Program-made: the position numbers and the translations under genes
Assembly: GCF_036231965.1 (NCBI RefSeq)
Contig: NZ_CP109499.1
Location: 8,680,001-8,744,000, forward strand
DNA length: 64,000 nucleotides
Reading direction: 5' to 3'
Source: Streptomyces sp. NBC_01428
GTDB lineage: Bacteria > Actinomycetota > Actinomycetes > Streptomycetales > Streptomycetaceae
The notes under the pieces: generated by a model
What the model saw: only the letters and a program-made list of their open reading frames with translations
What the model was told of the DNA's origin: nothing
Database searches by the model: none
Part shown: positions 41,030 to 49,216 of the stretch, in pieces
How positions within the stretch are numbered: position 1 is the first letter of the stretch
Layout: each line of letters starts with the position of its first letter

Positions 41030-41743
41030 ATGGACAACACGCACAAAGTCGCCGTCGTCACCGGCGCCTCGCGCGGCATCGGGGCAGGCGTGGTCACCGC
41101 CTACCGGCAACTCGGCTACGCGGTCACCGCGGTCGCCCGCTCGATTCCGCCGTCGGACGACCCCGACGTGCTGGCCGTCGCCGACGACGTGTCCGCGCCC
41201 GGTGCGGGCGCGCGGATCGTCGAGGCGACGATGGATCGGTTCGGCCGCCTCGACACCCTGATCAACTGTGCCGGAGTGTTCGTCGCGAAGCCGTTCACCG
41301 ACTACACCGACGAGGACTACGAGACCGTCGTCGGCGTGAACGTGCGTGGCTTCTTCGAGGTCTCCCGGAGCGCGATCGGTGCGATGCTCTCCCGTGAGGG
41401 CGGCGGACACGTCGTGAACATCTCCACCAGTCTCGTCGACAACGCCGACGCGCGGGTGACGGGAGCGCTCGCGTCCCTGAGCAAGGGCGGACTGAACGCC
41501 GTCACCAAGTCGTTGGCGATCGAGTACGCCACCCGCGGCATCCGCGTGAACGCCGTATCGCTCGGTGTCATCCGGACCTCGATGCACCCGACCGACCCCG
41601 GCGGCGAGCAGGCGGCGCTGCACCCGGTCCGGCGGATGGGCGAGGTGGACGACGTGGTGCGGGCCATCCTCTATCTGGAGCAGGCCCCGTTCGTCACCGG
41701 TGAGATCTCGCACGTCGACGGCGGGCAGAGCGCGGGACACTGA
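41030..41743 (+). CDS. SDR-family protein lacking the catalytic Tyr
   Basis: 237 aa, short-chain dehydrogenase/reductase fold. NADP motif TGASRGIG (residues 11-18), INCAG (79-83), structural Asn in GVNVRG, Ser region NISTS (130-134), and Lys K152. The Tyr of the YxxxK pair is replaced by Ala (A148 in GALASLSKGG), while the Lys and the following GGLNAVTKSLAIEYA remain. The ATG at 41030 was chosen for its position just before the Rossmann strand; a CAGAAT box 5 nt upstream suggests a leaderless start. Such Tyr-less SDRs exist as a distinct clade of unclear activity, so the protein may be non-catalytic or use other residues. Confidence 0.85.
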   Translation: MDNTHKVAVVTGASRGIGAGVVTAYRQLGYAVTAVARSIPPSDDPDVLAVADDVSAPGAGARIVEATMDRFGRLDTLINCAGVFVAKPFTDYTDEDYETVVGVNVRGFFEVSRSAIGAMLSREGGGHVVNISTSLVDNADARVTGALASLSKGGLNAVTKSLAIEYATRGIRVNAVSLGVIRTSMHPTDPGGEQAALHPVRRMGEVDDVVRAILYLEQAPFVTGEISHVDGGQSAGH

Positions 41744-41952
41744 CGGCGTCGAGCGCGGGCCGTCGGTCCGCGCTCGACGCCGTCCGCTCGGCCGACATCT
41801 GATTCCCAGGAACGTCCGCGGTCGGTCGCTGCTCCGGAAGGGGCGGCGGAATGACGCAAAGGCGTCGGCCGCTGCATGACATCGCCTCAGGTCGGCCTAC
41901 TGCGGCGAACAGGGCATTCCGAACACGTACGGGCGAGGCGACAGTCATATGG

Positions 41953-41982
41953 GGACAATCTCCTCTTATGCTGCGATTGTTC
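41953..41982 (+). promoter_or_regulatory. AT-rich promoter/inverted repeat upstream of second secY
   Basis: Inverted repeat (41953-41960 with 41975-41982, seven of eight paired) in a locally AT-rich 60-bp stretch. TATGCT at 41967-41972 is a plausible -10. The T-rich run after the second arm (41983-41992) would also let the stem act as an attenuator. 51 bp separate the repeat from the secY start. Confidence 0.45.
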
Positions 41983-42032
41983 TTTGCTTTTTTCACCCCT
42001 GACGTTCCTGCGTGGGGGCGGAGGAGGAAGCC

Positions 42033-43343
42033 GTGCCCAACGTATTCGTCCAGGTGCTCCGCACGCCCGACTTGCGTAAGAAGCTGTACTTCACGCTCGG
42101 CATCATCGTTCTGTACCGCATCGGGTCGCACGTTCCGATCCCCGGCGTGGATTACCAGAACGTCCAGACGTGCGTGAGTGCCGTGTCCAAGGGGACCGGA
42201 CTGCTGGGCCTGGTGAATCAGTTCAGCGGTGGTGCGTTGCTGCAGATCACCGTGTTCGCCCTGGGAATCCTGCCGTACATCACGGCGAGCATCATCCTGC
42301 AACTGCTGACGGTGGTGATTCCCCGGCTGGAGGCCCTGAAGAAGGAGGGTGCGGCCGGACAGGGGAAGATCACGCAGTACACCCGTTACCTCGCGGTCGG
42401 GCTCGCCCTCCTCCAGAGCACGGGTCTGGTCGCCACGGCCCGGAGCGGCGCTCTCTTCCCCAACTGTCCGACGGCCGGCAACATCGTCCCCGACCAGTCG
42501 ATCTTCACCACCGTGGTGATGGTGCTGACGATCACTTCGGGGACCGCCTGTGTGATGTGGTTCGGCGAACTCATCACGGAACGCGGTATCGGCAACGGAA
42601 TGTCGATGCTCATCTTCATCTCCATCGCCTCCACCTTCCCCGGCGCATTGTGGACCGTGAAGGAAGAGGGCACCATCGCCGGTGGATGGGTCAACTTCGG
42701 CCTGGTCCTTCTCATCGGATTCGCCATGGTGGGTCTGGTCGTCTTCGTGGAGCAGGCGCAGCGCCGCATTCCGGTTCAGTACGCGAAGCGGATGATCGGC
42801 CGTAAATCCTACGGCGGAACAGCCACGTACATCCCGCTGAAAATCAACCAGGCGGGTGTGGTCCCCGTTATCTTCGCTTCATCGCTCCTCTACATCCCGG
42901 CTCTGGTCGCGCAGTTCGCCGACTCGTCCGCCGGGTGGACGACGTGGATCACCCGCAATTTCACCCGCGGGGACCATCCCTTCTACATCGCCGCCTATTT
43001 CCTCCTGATTGTCTTCTTCGCGTTCTTCTACGTGGCGATCACGTTCAACCCGGAGGAAGTGGCCGACAACATCAAGAAGGCCGGCGGATTCATCCCGGGA
43101 ATCCGGGCGGGCCGGGCCACGTCCGAATATCTGGGCTACGTCCTCAACCGGCTGACCTGGCCGGGATCGCTCTACCTCGGCCTGATCGCCCTGGTTCCGA
43201 CGGTGGCCTTCGCCAGCTTCGGCGGCGCCAACCAACTGACGGGCACGAGCGTCCTGATCATCGTGAGTGTCGGTCTGGAGACGGTCAAGCAGATCAACAG
43301 CCAGGTGGAGCAGCACAACTACACGGGATTCCTCCGCAAGTAG
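42033..43343 (+). CDS. secY: Second, solitary SecY translocase subunit
   Basis: 436 aa, full SecY length with ten transmembrane segments. Signature regions are intact: RTPDLRKKLYFTLGIIVLYRIGSHVPIPG (first helix), FALGILPYITASIILQLL (helix 2b region), WFGELITERGIGNGMS, EQAQRRIPVQYAKRM (cytosolic loop contacting SecA) and ITFNPEEVADN. It forms the protein-conducting channel with SecE/SecG. GTG start at 42033 with GGAGGAGGAAG upstream. The housekeeping secY sits in the ribosomal spc operon with adk; none of those genes is here, so this is an extra copy. No secA2, accessory Sec or adhesin gene is adjacent. Its last 50 bp overlap the GNAT gene antisense. Confidence 0.92.
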   Translation: MPNVFVQVLRTPDLRKKLYFTLGIIVLYRIGSHVPIPGVDYQNVQTCVSAVSKGTGLLGLVNQFSGGALLQITVFALGILPYITASIILQLLTVVIPRLEALKKEGAAGQGKITQYTRYLAVGLALLQSTGLVATARSGALFPNCPTAGNIVPDQSIFTTVVMVLTITSGTACVMWFGELITERGIGNGMSMLIFISIASTFPGALWTVKEEGTIAGGWVNFGLVLLIGFAMVGLVVFVEQAQRRIPVQYAKRMIGRKSYGGTATYIPLKINQAGVVPVIFASSLLYIPALVAQFADSSAGWTTWITRNFTRGDHPFYIAAYFLLIVFFAFFYVAITFNPEEVADNIKKAGGFIPGIRAGRATSEYLGYVLNRLTWPGSLYLGLIALVPTVAFASFGGANQLTGTSVLIIVSVGLETVKQINSQVEQHNYTGFLRK

Positions 43344-43872
43344 GTACGAGCGGGGACCGCATGCCCAGCCACTGCTCGGCGCCCCAGGCCTCGAACCGCT
43401 CGACCTCGGCGAAGCCCAGCTTCGCCGCGAGACGCATCGAGCCGAGGTTGGCGGTCTGGGTGGTGAGCACCACCGGTTCGCCGGGAAGGGCTTCGGCGAT
43501 CCACCCGAGTGCCGCCGAGCACGCCTCGGCGGCGTATCCGGATCCCCACACCCGCGGCAGGAACAGATAGCCGAGATCGACCTTGCCCGTGGCGGCCGGA
43601 CGGCGATGCTCCGTCGCTCTCCTGAGCAGGATCTGGCCGATCATCGACCCGTCGAGCTCCACGACGAAGCTCCCGGGCCATCGCTCCGGAACCTTCGGCA
43701 ACTCGCTCTCCAGTTCGTCACGTTGCCGGGGGCCGCCTAGGTAGGTGTGCACCTCGGGCGACGAGAGCAGCTCGATGAACGTCGGGCGGTCCCGGGCCTC
43801 GGGCTCGCGGAGGACGAGCCGCCCGGTCCTGATCGGGGCAAGTGGCCGGGCGAGGGGTCCGAGGTCGGTCAT
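43294..43872 (-). CDS. GNAT-family N-acetyltransferase (RimJ/RimL-like)
   Basis: 192 aa. RimJ/RimL-type GNAT: strand RTGRLVLREPEARDRPTFIELLSSPEV, the acetyl-CoA loop seen in LGYLFLPRVWGSGYAAEACSAALGWI (about residues 98-123), and VVLTTQTANLGSMRLAAKLGFAEVERF. The predicted C-terminal CAAPPGC tail is Cys-rich and lies inside the secY antisense region. Start taken as ATG at 43872; no strong ribosome site. It transfers an acetyl group from acetyl-CoA to an amine; substrate unknown. Its stop lies inside the secY gene. Confidence 0.78.
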   Translation of the reverse strand: MTDLGPLARPLAPIRTGRLVLREPEARDRPTFIELLSSPEVHTYLGGPRQRDELESELPKVPERWPGSFVVELDGSMIGQILLRRATEHRRPAATGKVDLGYLFLPRVWGSGYAAEACSAALGWIAEALPGEPVVLTTQTANLGSMRLAAKLGFAEVERFEAWGAEQWLGMRSPLVPTCGGIPCSCAAPPGC

Positions 43873-43996
43873 GCCGACCAATCAATCAGCAGGCCCGGCA
43901 ACGATCAAGACGTGCGGACGGGTCGACCGGCCCTCGCGCCGGGCACTTCCCGCCGACAGTCCCGCCGACGGGGATCCCCGCCGGCCGAGATCCGCG

Positions 43997-44060
43997 GCGA
44001 GGGTCTGCGGAGAGGGTCTGCGGAGAGGGTCCGCGGAGAGGGTCCGCGGAGAGGGTCCGC
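43997..44060. repeat. 13-bp tandem repeat upstream of the tannase gene
   Basis: Four consecutive copies of GGAGAGGGTCCGC (first has a T for C) at 44009-44021, 44022-44034, 44035-44047 and 44048-44060, preceded by a degenerate partial copy at 43997-44008. It ends next to the AT-rich operator region. A 13-bp period is not a multiple of three and no gene runs through it, so it is non-coding. Confidence 0.9.
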
Positions 44061-44075
44061 GGAAGTAAATGTTGG

Positions 44076-44115
44076 CAATATTGTCGGACAGATCGCTAGG
44101 CATATTGTTAACAAT
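44076..44115. promoter_or_regulatory. AT-rich promoter with two palindromes before tannase gene
   Basis: CAATATTG (44076-44083) and the 12-bp perfect palindrome ATTGTTAACAAT (44104-44115) in an AT-rich stretch unlike the GC-rich surroundings. A promoter can be drawn with TTGTCG (44081-44086) as -35 and TATTGT (44103-44108) as -10, 16-bp spacer, overlapped by the 12-bp palindrome. That layout suits a GntR/FadR-type repressor; none is encoded in the window. Confidence 0.6.
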
Positions 44116-44187
44116 CTTGTAGCGTCCCTCAGGCCTTGACCCCAAGGCGTCGGCGGAGCACTTGGTGCCCAACGAGGGGAGACCTCC

Positions 44188-46002
44188 ATGCAGCGGCCCT
44201 CCGCGTCCTTCGGACGCGACGGACTGACCCGAGCGACGGCCAGGCGCGAGGGACACCCCGCGATCCGCAGAGACCTCCTGAGAGTCGTGGCGATCGCCGG
44301 CGCCCTCGCGCTCGCCTCCGGCCCCGTGCCGGCCTCGTTCGCCGCGGCAGGCACCGGAGCGGGCCCCTCGCGGGGGAGTGTCAAAGGCGCGGACCCGCAG
44401 GACGCCGCGCTCGCCTTCGACTCCGCCGCCTACACGACGATCACCGTCTCGGTCGACGGCCGGCCGATGAACGTCCGTTGGTACAAGGAGATCTGCTACG
44501 TCGCGAATCCGGTCGCCGCGGCCGCCCAGCAGCCCGGCGGTCCCGGCGGCGGAAGCACCACGATCCCCAACACGGCCTGCGGCTACCAGAGCATGAACGT
44601 GTTCGTCCCCGAAAGCGCCTTCGGCGACCAGCGGGCCCCGATCTACTTCGCGGTGAACAACAGCGGCTGGATGGCCAGTTACCTCAAGGCCGGCGTCACC
44701 GACGGCGGCTCCTACACCAGCGCGACGAGCAACGTCGGCGCCGCGCTGAAGGCCGGCTATGTCTACGCCGACATCGCCAACCGCAGCCGAGGACTCGTCG
44801 GCGCCGACGGCACGTCTCCCGGCAAAGCCCCTGCCGCGGTGGTCGACGCGAAGGCCGCCGTCCGCTACCTCCGCCTCAACGACGCGGCCATGCCCGGCAG
44901 CGCCGAGCGCATCGTCGTGAACGGCACCAGTGGCGGCGGCGCACTGGCGTCGATCCTGGGCGCGTCCGGCAACAGCGCCGAGTACAACCCCTACCTTGCC
45001 GCGATCGGCGCGGCAGGCATCGACGCCAAGGGGCACAGCACCCTGCGCGACGACGTCTTCGCGGTCAACGCCTACTGCCCGATCACCGACCTCGGCAACG
45101 CCGACAGCGCCTACGAGTGGCTGTACAACATCCTCGCCACCCGCGGCACCACCGGCGAGAACCCCTCACCGGCGGACGCGGCCGCGATCGCGGCCCAGTT
45201 CCCCGCGTACGAGAAGAGCCTCGGGCTGCGCAACCCCGACGGCTCCCGGCTCACCGCGGCGAACATGCTGGACACGATCAGGCAGGAGGTCGTGCGCTCG
45301 GCGGAGGCCTACATGAAGGCCGATCCCGCCAACACGATCCCGCCTCTGGGCGGCACCTTCGAGATCCAGTCCAGCGGCGGCCCCGGCGGTCCGCCCACCA
45401 CGAAGTCGTACGTGAACGACTGGATCGACGCGGACAACACCACCGACAAGGTGCTCTCCGTCGACATGGCGAAGTACCTCGCCTTCGTCGCCACGCAGGC
45501 CACTCTCAAGACGACGCCCGCCTTCGACGCCGTGGGCGTCAACGGCAACACCACCAGCGGCACCGAGACCAACCTCTTCGGGCCGCCGACCCAGAAGTAC
45601 ATGAACTACACCGAGTACAGCTGGAATCACAACAACGTCCCCGGAGACGGAAGCGGCATCGACGACACCGGGCTGACGTGGGACCAGTACACCAGCAGGA
45701 ACAGCACGACGGTCGACGACCAGGTCCACCTGATCGACCCGATGGACTTCGTCGGCACCGGCGCCGACACCGCGCCGAACTGGTACGTCCGCAACGGCAC
45801 CCGCGACCGGGACACCGCGTTCACCGTCTCCCTCAACCTCGACCGTGCGCTCGAAGCGGACAAGCAGGTGAAGGACGTGAACTACCAACTCGCCTGGAAC
45901 CAGCCGCACGCCGGCAACTACGACGTGCCCGAGGCCATGGCCTGGATCGCCGACGTCGTCCGCAAGGCCGGTACCCCGCTCGCCCCCGGGCACCACGGAT
46001 AG
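44188..46002 (+). CDS. Secreted tannase-like hydrolase (subtype B)
   Basis: 604 aa. N-terminal Tat signal (IRRDLLRVVAIAGALALASG, near residues 27-46). Catalytic alpha/beta-hydrolase with nucleophile elbow VNGTSGGGALASILGAS (Ser near residue 251) and catalytic His in NQPHAGNYDVPEAMAW near the end; the acid is likely in the preceding DVNYQLAW region. The GTSGGG elbow and HAGNYD end are characteristic of bacterial subtype B tannases, which cleave gallic esters. ATG at 44188 with GGGGAG. Downstream of the repeat/operator region; the histone-like gene follows after 130 bp. Substrate is inferred from family; feruloyl or other esters are possible. Confidence 0.85.
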   Translation: MQRPSASFGRDGLTRATARREGHPAIRRDLLRVVAIAGALALASGPVPASFAAAGTGAGPSRGSVKGADPQDAALAFDSAAYTTITVSVDGRPMNVRWYKEICYVANPVAAAAQQPGGPGGGSTTIPNTACGYQSMNVFVPESAFGDQRAPIYFAVNNSGWMASYLKAGVTDGGSYTSATSNVGAALKAGYVYADIANRSRGLVGADGTSPGKAPAAVVDAKAAVRYLRLNDAAMPGSAERIVVNGTSGGGALASILGASGNSAEYNPYLAAIGAAGIDAKGHSTLRDDVFAVNAYCPITDLGNADSAYEWLYNILATRGTTGENPSPADAAAIAAQFPAYEKSLGLRNPDGSRLTAANMLDTIRQEVVRSAEAYMKADPANTIPPLGGTFEIQSSGGPGGPPTTKSYVNDWIDADNTTDKVLSVDMAKYLAFVATQATLKTTPAFDAVGVNGNTTSGTETNLFGPPTQKYMNYTEYSWNHNNVPGDGSGIDDTGLTWDQYTSRNSTTVDDQVHLIDPMDFVGTGADTAPNWYVRNGTRDRDTAFTVSLNLDRALEADKQVKDVNYQLAWNQPHAGNYDVPEAMAWIADVVRKAGTPLAPGHHG

Positions 46003-46133
46003 GGCGGCCCGCGGCGACGGAGCCTGTGCGTGCGGTGCCCGTCTACCGGACCGTCCGGCCTCCAGCCGTTCCAGGCAGGGAAGTTCGGGTACTCGGCCGG
46101 AACGACAACCGACGGACGAGCATGGAGAGCGCC

Positions 46134-46529
46134 ATGGCGAAGACGAAGGCATCCGGCACGACGCACCCGAAGGCCGCCTCGGCGGCAGGCCGTGCCGCCA
46201 AGGGTGGCACGTCGAAGAGCAGCAGGACCGCCGCCGCGAGCGCACTGTCCCAGACCTCCGGCAAGGCGGGCTCGGCAGGCGCCAAGACGACCAAGTCCGC
46301 TCCGGCCTCCGCCGCGGGCAAGACCGTGCGGGCCAAGAAGCGGTCGAAGTCCGAGAAGAGCGCCGCGGCCAGCGCCCTGGCCCAGTCCCCGGGTACGTCG
46401 GCGCGTCGGCCCGGCAAGAAGGTACTCACCGCTGCCGCCAAGGTCCTCGCCGACAAGAAGTCGACCAAGGCGGAGCGTTCCGATGCGGCGAGCACCCTCG
46501 CCCAGGCCGCGGCGCACGCGCTGAAGTAG
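46134..46529 (+). CDS. Lys/Ala-rich histone-like protein with triplicated motif
   Basis: 131 aa, very basic (Lys and Ala predominant), no membrane segment. Three copies of a short unit: a basic patch then an Ala-Ser helix (SSRTAAASALSQ about residue 28, SEKSAAASALAQ about residue 73, ERSDAASTLAQ about residue 114). Composition resembles the Lys/Ala-rich tails of actinobacterial HU or histone-H1-like proteins. ATG at 46134 with GGAGAG; an earlier ATG at 46122 has a weaker site. Probably binds DNA or RNA non-specifically. A 30-bp palindromic terminator follows. Confidence 0.65.
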   Translation: MAKTKASGTTHPKAASAAGRAAKGGTSKSSRTAAASALSQTSGKAGSAGAKTTKSAPASAAGKTVRAKKRSKSEKSAAASALAQSPGTSARRPGKKVLTAAAKVLADKKSTKAERSDAASTLAQAAAHALK

Positions 46530-46623
46530 CGGGGCGGTCGTGTCCCCGAGGCCTGTCGCCGATAACCGGCGAACGGCCGAGGGGCCGAGGGGCGACGGCC
46601 GACGACGCGCCCTTGCGCACGGG

Positions 46624-46653
46624 AGGCCTCATCAACCGCGGTTGATGAGGCCT
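46624..46653. terminator. 30-bp perfect palindrome, bidirectional terminator
   Basis: Left arm 46624-46638 and right arm 46639-46653 are exactly complementary with no spacer. It lies between the convergent histone-like and DUF4142 genes, about 95 bp and 185 bp from their stops. Bidirectional terminator position. The rest of the 307-bp gap (46530-46836) shows nothing else. Confidence 0.75.
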
Positions 46654-46836
46654 CGACGGCTTTCGGCGGCCCGCCGGTGACGACCGTCGACGCGTCGAAG
46701 CCCCGCGGGGCGGCGGCTTCGCTGCCCCCGCGATCGACGACCCGACCGGCGGCCGACGCCGACGGACCCTGCCGACTACCAGGTCGACTCCCCGATCGCT
46801 CGAGGTCCGACCCGCACCGCGACGCCGCAGAGCGGG

Positions 46837-47592
46837 TCAGCCGATGGTCGGCTTGCCGCCGTTGACGGCGGCGTTGAGGTCGAGCGGCGTGGACGTCGGG
46901 TTGGGCGGCGGGCTGAGGACGACCTGGGGCTGGCCGGGTGCCGGAGCCGGTGGGGTCATGTCGGACTGCGGCAGCTTGGGCGGGGTGGTCTGGTTGAAGA
47001 CCGTGGTGTCGAAGTCGATGAGGCCCGTCTTCTCCATCACGGTGATGTGGTCGAGCACCGTGTTGTTCGCCTGATCGGCCAGGGCGCGGATCAGGGTGTT
47101 CTTCGTGGTCGAGCGCACCTTGGCGATCGTGTTGAAGATCGAACCGTGCGTCATCCGCAGGATGTTGGCGAAGTCGACGTCGAACTGCCGCCCCGACTCT
47201 CCCTTGAGCTGGGTGACGAACCCTTCCTGCTGGGGGCTCGCCACGTTGGGCAGCGTGATGTTCAGCATCGGAGCGATCTTGCGGCAACTGGTGTCCAGGG
47301 CCGCGTGCCCGTCGACGAGGTGCTGGCTCGCGATCTTGACTGCCTTGCTCTGCCCCTTCTGCAGTCCGATCTGGCCGAGGGGGTGCTCCCACAGGCCGGC
47401 CGCGCGCACCTTGACCACGAAGTCCCGCTCACCCTCCGTCAGCGGGCCCCATTGCGTGTTGGCGATGATCCGGTCGTTCGAGGTCGACACGGTGTCCAGA
47501 CCGAGCATCGCCGGGTACGCGAGGGCGGCGAGTGTCAGAGTGAGAGCGCCGCCCACAAAGAGGGTTCCGATCACATTCCGCGAGCGCTGCAC
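46837..47592 (-). CDS. DUF4142 membrane-anchored protein
   Basis: 251 aa. One N-terminal membrane segment (NVIGTLFVGGALTLTLAALAYPA, about residues 6-28), then a helical DUF4142 domain (about residues 45-190: TEGERDFVVKVRAAGLWEHPLGQIGLQKG, then ASQHLVDGHAALDTSCRKIA). The last 60 residues are Pro-rich. DUF4142 is a ferritin-like-helical family of unknown function. The start is a GTG at 47592 with AGGAG; a longer frame starting at 47667 lacks one. Convergent with the Lys/Ala-rich gene and divergent from the kinase gene. Confidence 0.82.
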   Translation of the reverse strand: MQRSRNVIGTLFVGGALTLTLAALAYPAMLGLDTVSTSNDRIIANTQWGPLTEGERDFVVKVRAAGLWEHPLGQIGLQKGQSKAVKIASQHLVDGHAALDTSCRKIAPMLNITLPNVASPQQEGFVTQLKGESGRQFDVDFANILRMTHGSIFNTIAKVRSTTKNTLIRALADQANNTVLDHITVMEKTGLIDFDTTVFNQTTPPKLPQSDMTPPAPAPGQPQVVLSPPPNPTSTPLDLNAAVNGGKPTIG

Positions 47593-47813
47593 CGTTTCTC
47601 CTACCCGTTGGCTTGTCCGCCGATCTGTTGTCGTCCCTGGTGGGGGCGGACGTGGTGGAGTACGCATGCGGAGCGCCTCTGACTCAGTCGAGCGGGAAGG
47701 AATTCATGGGCGGCGCACAGCAGGGTCGCGCTGTGGCAGGTTCCGCCCCGCCGCTGTCCCGCAGCGCCTGCATCCGGTCGGCCCGCGGCCACCCGCCCGG
47801 CGAGAATGAACGC

Positions 47814-48617
47814 ATGATCGCCACCGCACCCCAGGGACCCGTCGAGCCACCCCCGATCGTCACCGCGCTCGCGGCAGGTCGGCCCGTACGAGCGGTCTGG
47901 GAGAACGAGGTCGGCGGGCTGACGTTCCAGGTCGGCGTGGGTGACGCCCGGCAGTTCGTGAAGTGGACGCCGACCGGCAGCGGTATCGACCTCGGGGCCG
48001 AGGCGGCACGTCTGCGCTGGGCGGTGCGGTACACCACCGTGCCGTTGGTGCTCGACGAGGGCGCCGATGGGACAGGTACCTGGATCGTCACCCGGGGGCT
48101 GCCCGGACGCATGGCGGTCGATGACCACTGGAAGCGCGAACCGGGCACCGCGGTACGCGCGATCGGCGCCGGGCTGCGGGCGCTTCACGACGCGCTGCCC
48201 GCGGCGAACTGCCCGTTCGACTGGTCGGCCGAGCGGCGCCTGGAGAGCGCGCGGTCACGGGCGGCGGCGGGTCGGATCCACCCGACCGACTGGCATCACG
48301 ACCTCCAGCACCTCGGCACCGTCGAGCGCGCCTTCGACGTCCTCGCCGACATCCCGCCCATCGACCGACTCGTCGTCTGCCACGGCGACGCCTGCGCTCC
48401 CAACACCCTGGTCGGTGACGACGGCAGGTGGACCGGACACGTCGACCTCGGGACGCTCGGAGTCGCCGACCGCTGGGCCGACCTCGCCGTGGCCACCTGG
48501 AGCACGCAGTGGAACTACGGCCCGGGATGGGAAGAGCCGCTGCTCGAAGCCTATGGCGTCGAGCCGGACCGGGAACGGATCCGCTACTACCGACTGCTGT
48601 GGGACCTGTCGGACTGA
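47814..48617 (+). CDS. Aminoglycoside phosphotransferase-like kinase
   Basis: 267 aa. Protein-kinase-like APH fold: Brenner motif VCHGDACAPNTLV (about residues 185-197) and DFG-equivalent GHVDLGTLGVADRWADLAVATWST (about residues 206-229). The N-terminal lobe carries the Lys of VKWTPTGSGIDLGAEAARL. Members with this pattern phosphorylate aminoglycosides (APH(3')-like) or other small sugars. The ATG at 47814 has no ribosome site; GAGAAT 6 nt upstream suits a leaderless start. Resistance function cannot be assumed; no aminoglycoside biosynthesis genes are near. Confidence 0.83.
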   Translation: MIATAPQGPVEPPPIVTALAAGRPVRAVWENEVGGLTFQVGVGDARQFVKWTPTGSGIDLGAEAARLRWAVRYTTVPLVLDEGADGTGTWIVTRGLPGRMAVDDHWKREPGTAVRAIGAGLRALHDALPAANCPFDWSAERRLESARSRAAAGRIHPTDWHHDLQHLGTVERAFDVLADIPPIDRLVVCHGDACAPNTLVGDDGRWTGHVDLGTLGVADRWADLAVATWSTQWNYGPGWEEPLLEAYGVEPDRERIRYYRLLWDLSD

Positions 48618-48766
48618 GCACCGCCCCGGCGACGTGCCGTCGCCGCGCGTTCCCGTCGCTGCGCGCTCCCGCCTCCCACATCCCCACGGCGCCCGGGTGA
48701 CGGCTTGGCCGCCGGAGGTAGGGCCAGGGCGCGCGGCCCGCACCCCGCCGTCCCGGCAGGCCGTGT

Positions 48767-49198
48767 CTACGGGGCTTCGTGAAGCCGTGTGAGAAGGGCC
48801 GTCAGCTGGCCCTGTTCGTCGGGCGTGAGCGGTGCCAGCAGTTCGGCGTTGGCCGCTTCGGCCAGCGCCGCACAGCGGGTGAGGACGTCCGCGCCCTTCG
48901 GTGTGATCGTGACGGCGTTCTTGCGGCGGTCGTCCGGATCCGGGGCGCGCAGCACGAGTCCCGCCTGCTGGAGGTCGTTGAGGATGCCGACCACGTCCTT
49001 GGGGTCGACGGCGACCCGGCGGCCCAACTCGGCCTGGGCGAGCGGTCCGTACTCGGAACTGGCCGCCAGCACCGCGTGATGCATGAGCTTCAGGCCTTCG
49101 GTGGCGAGGGCCTCGGCGACCAGACCGCGGGCACGCGCCGCGACGCGGCCGACGAGCCAGCTCGGCAGGGACTGGATGCGCTCAAGGGCTGCGGTCAT
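48767..49198 (-). CDS. MarR-family regulator, partner of divergent reductase
   Basis: 143 aa. wHTH about residues 40-105: LAQAELGRRVAVDPKDVVGILNDLQQAGLVLRAPDPDDRRKNAVTITPKGADVLTRC. Start ATG at 49198. Divergent from the quinone-reductase gene at 49285, with an imperfect inverted repeat covering the shared 86-bp promoter (49217-49267). It is therefore the likely repressor of that gene and of itself. Confidence 0.87.
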   Translation of the reverse strand: MTAALERIQSLPSWLVGRVAARARGLVAEALATEGLKLMHHAVLAASSEYGPLAQAELGRRVAVDPKDVVGILNDLQQAGLVLRAPDPDDRRKNAVTITPKGADVLTRCAALAEAANAELLAPLTPDEQGQLTALLTRLHEAP

Positions 49199-49216
49199 GG
49201 GCTCACCCTATCCCTG

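Noticed and set aside
44136..46133. Frame continuing upstream of the histone-like gene across the tannase gene
   Set aside because: Arg-rich shadow in another frame of the tannase gene; the histone-like protein begins at 46134 with a ribosome site.
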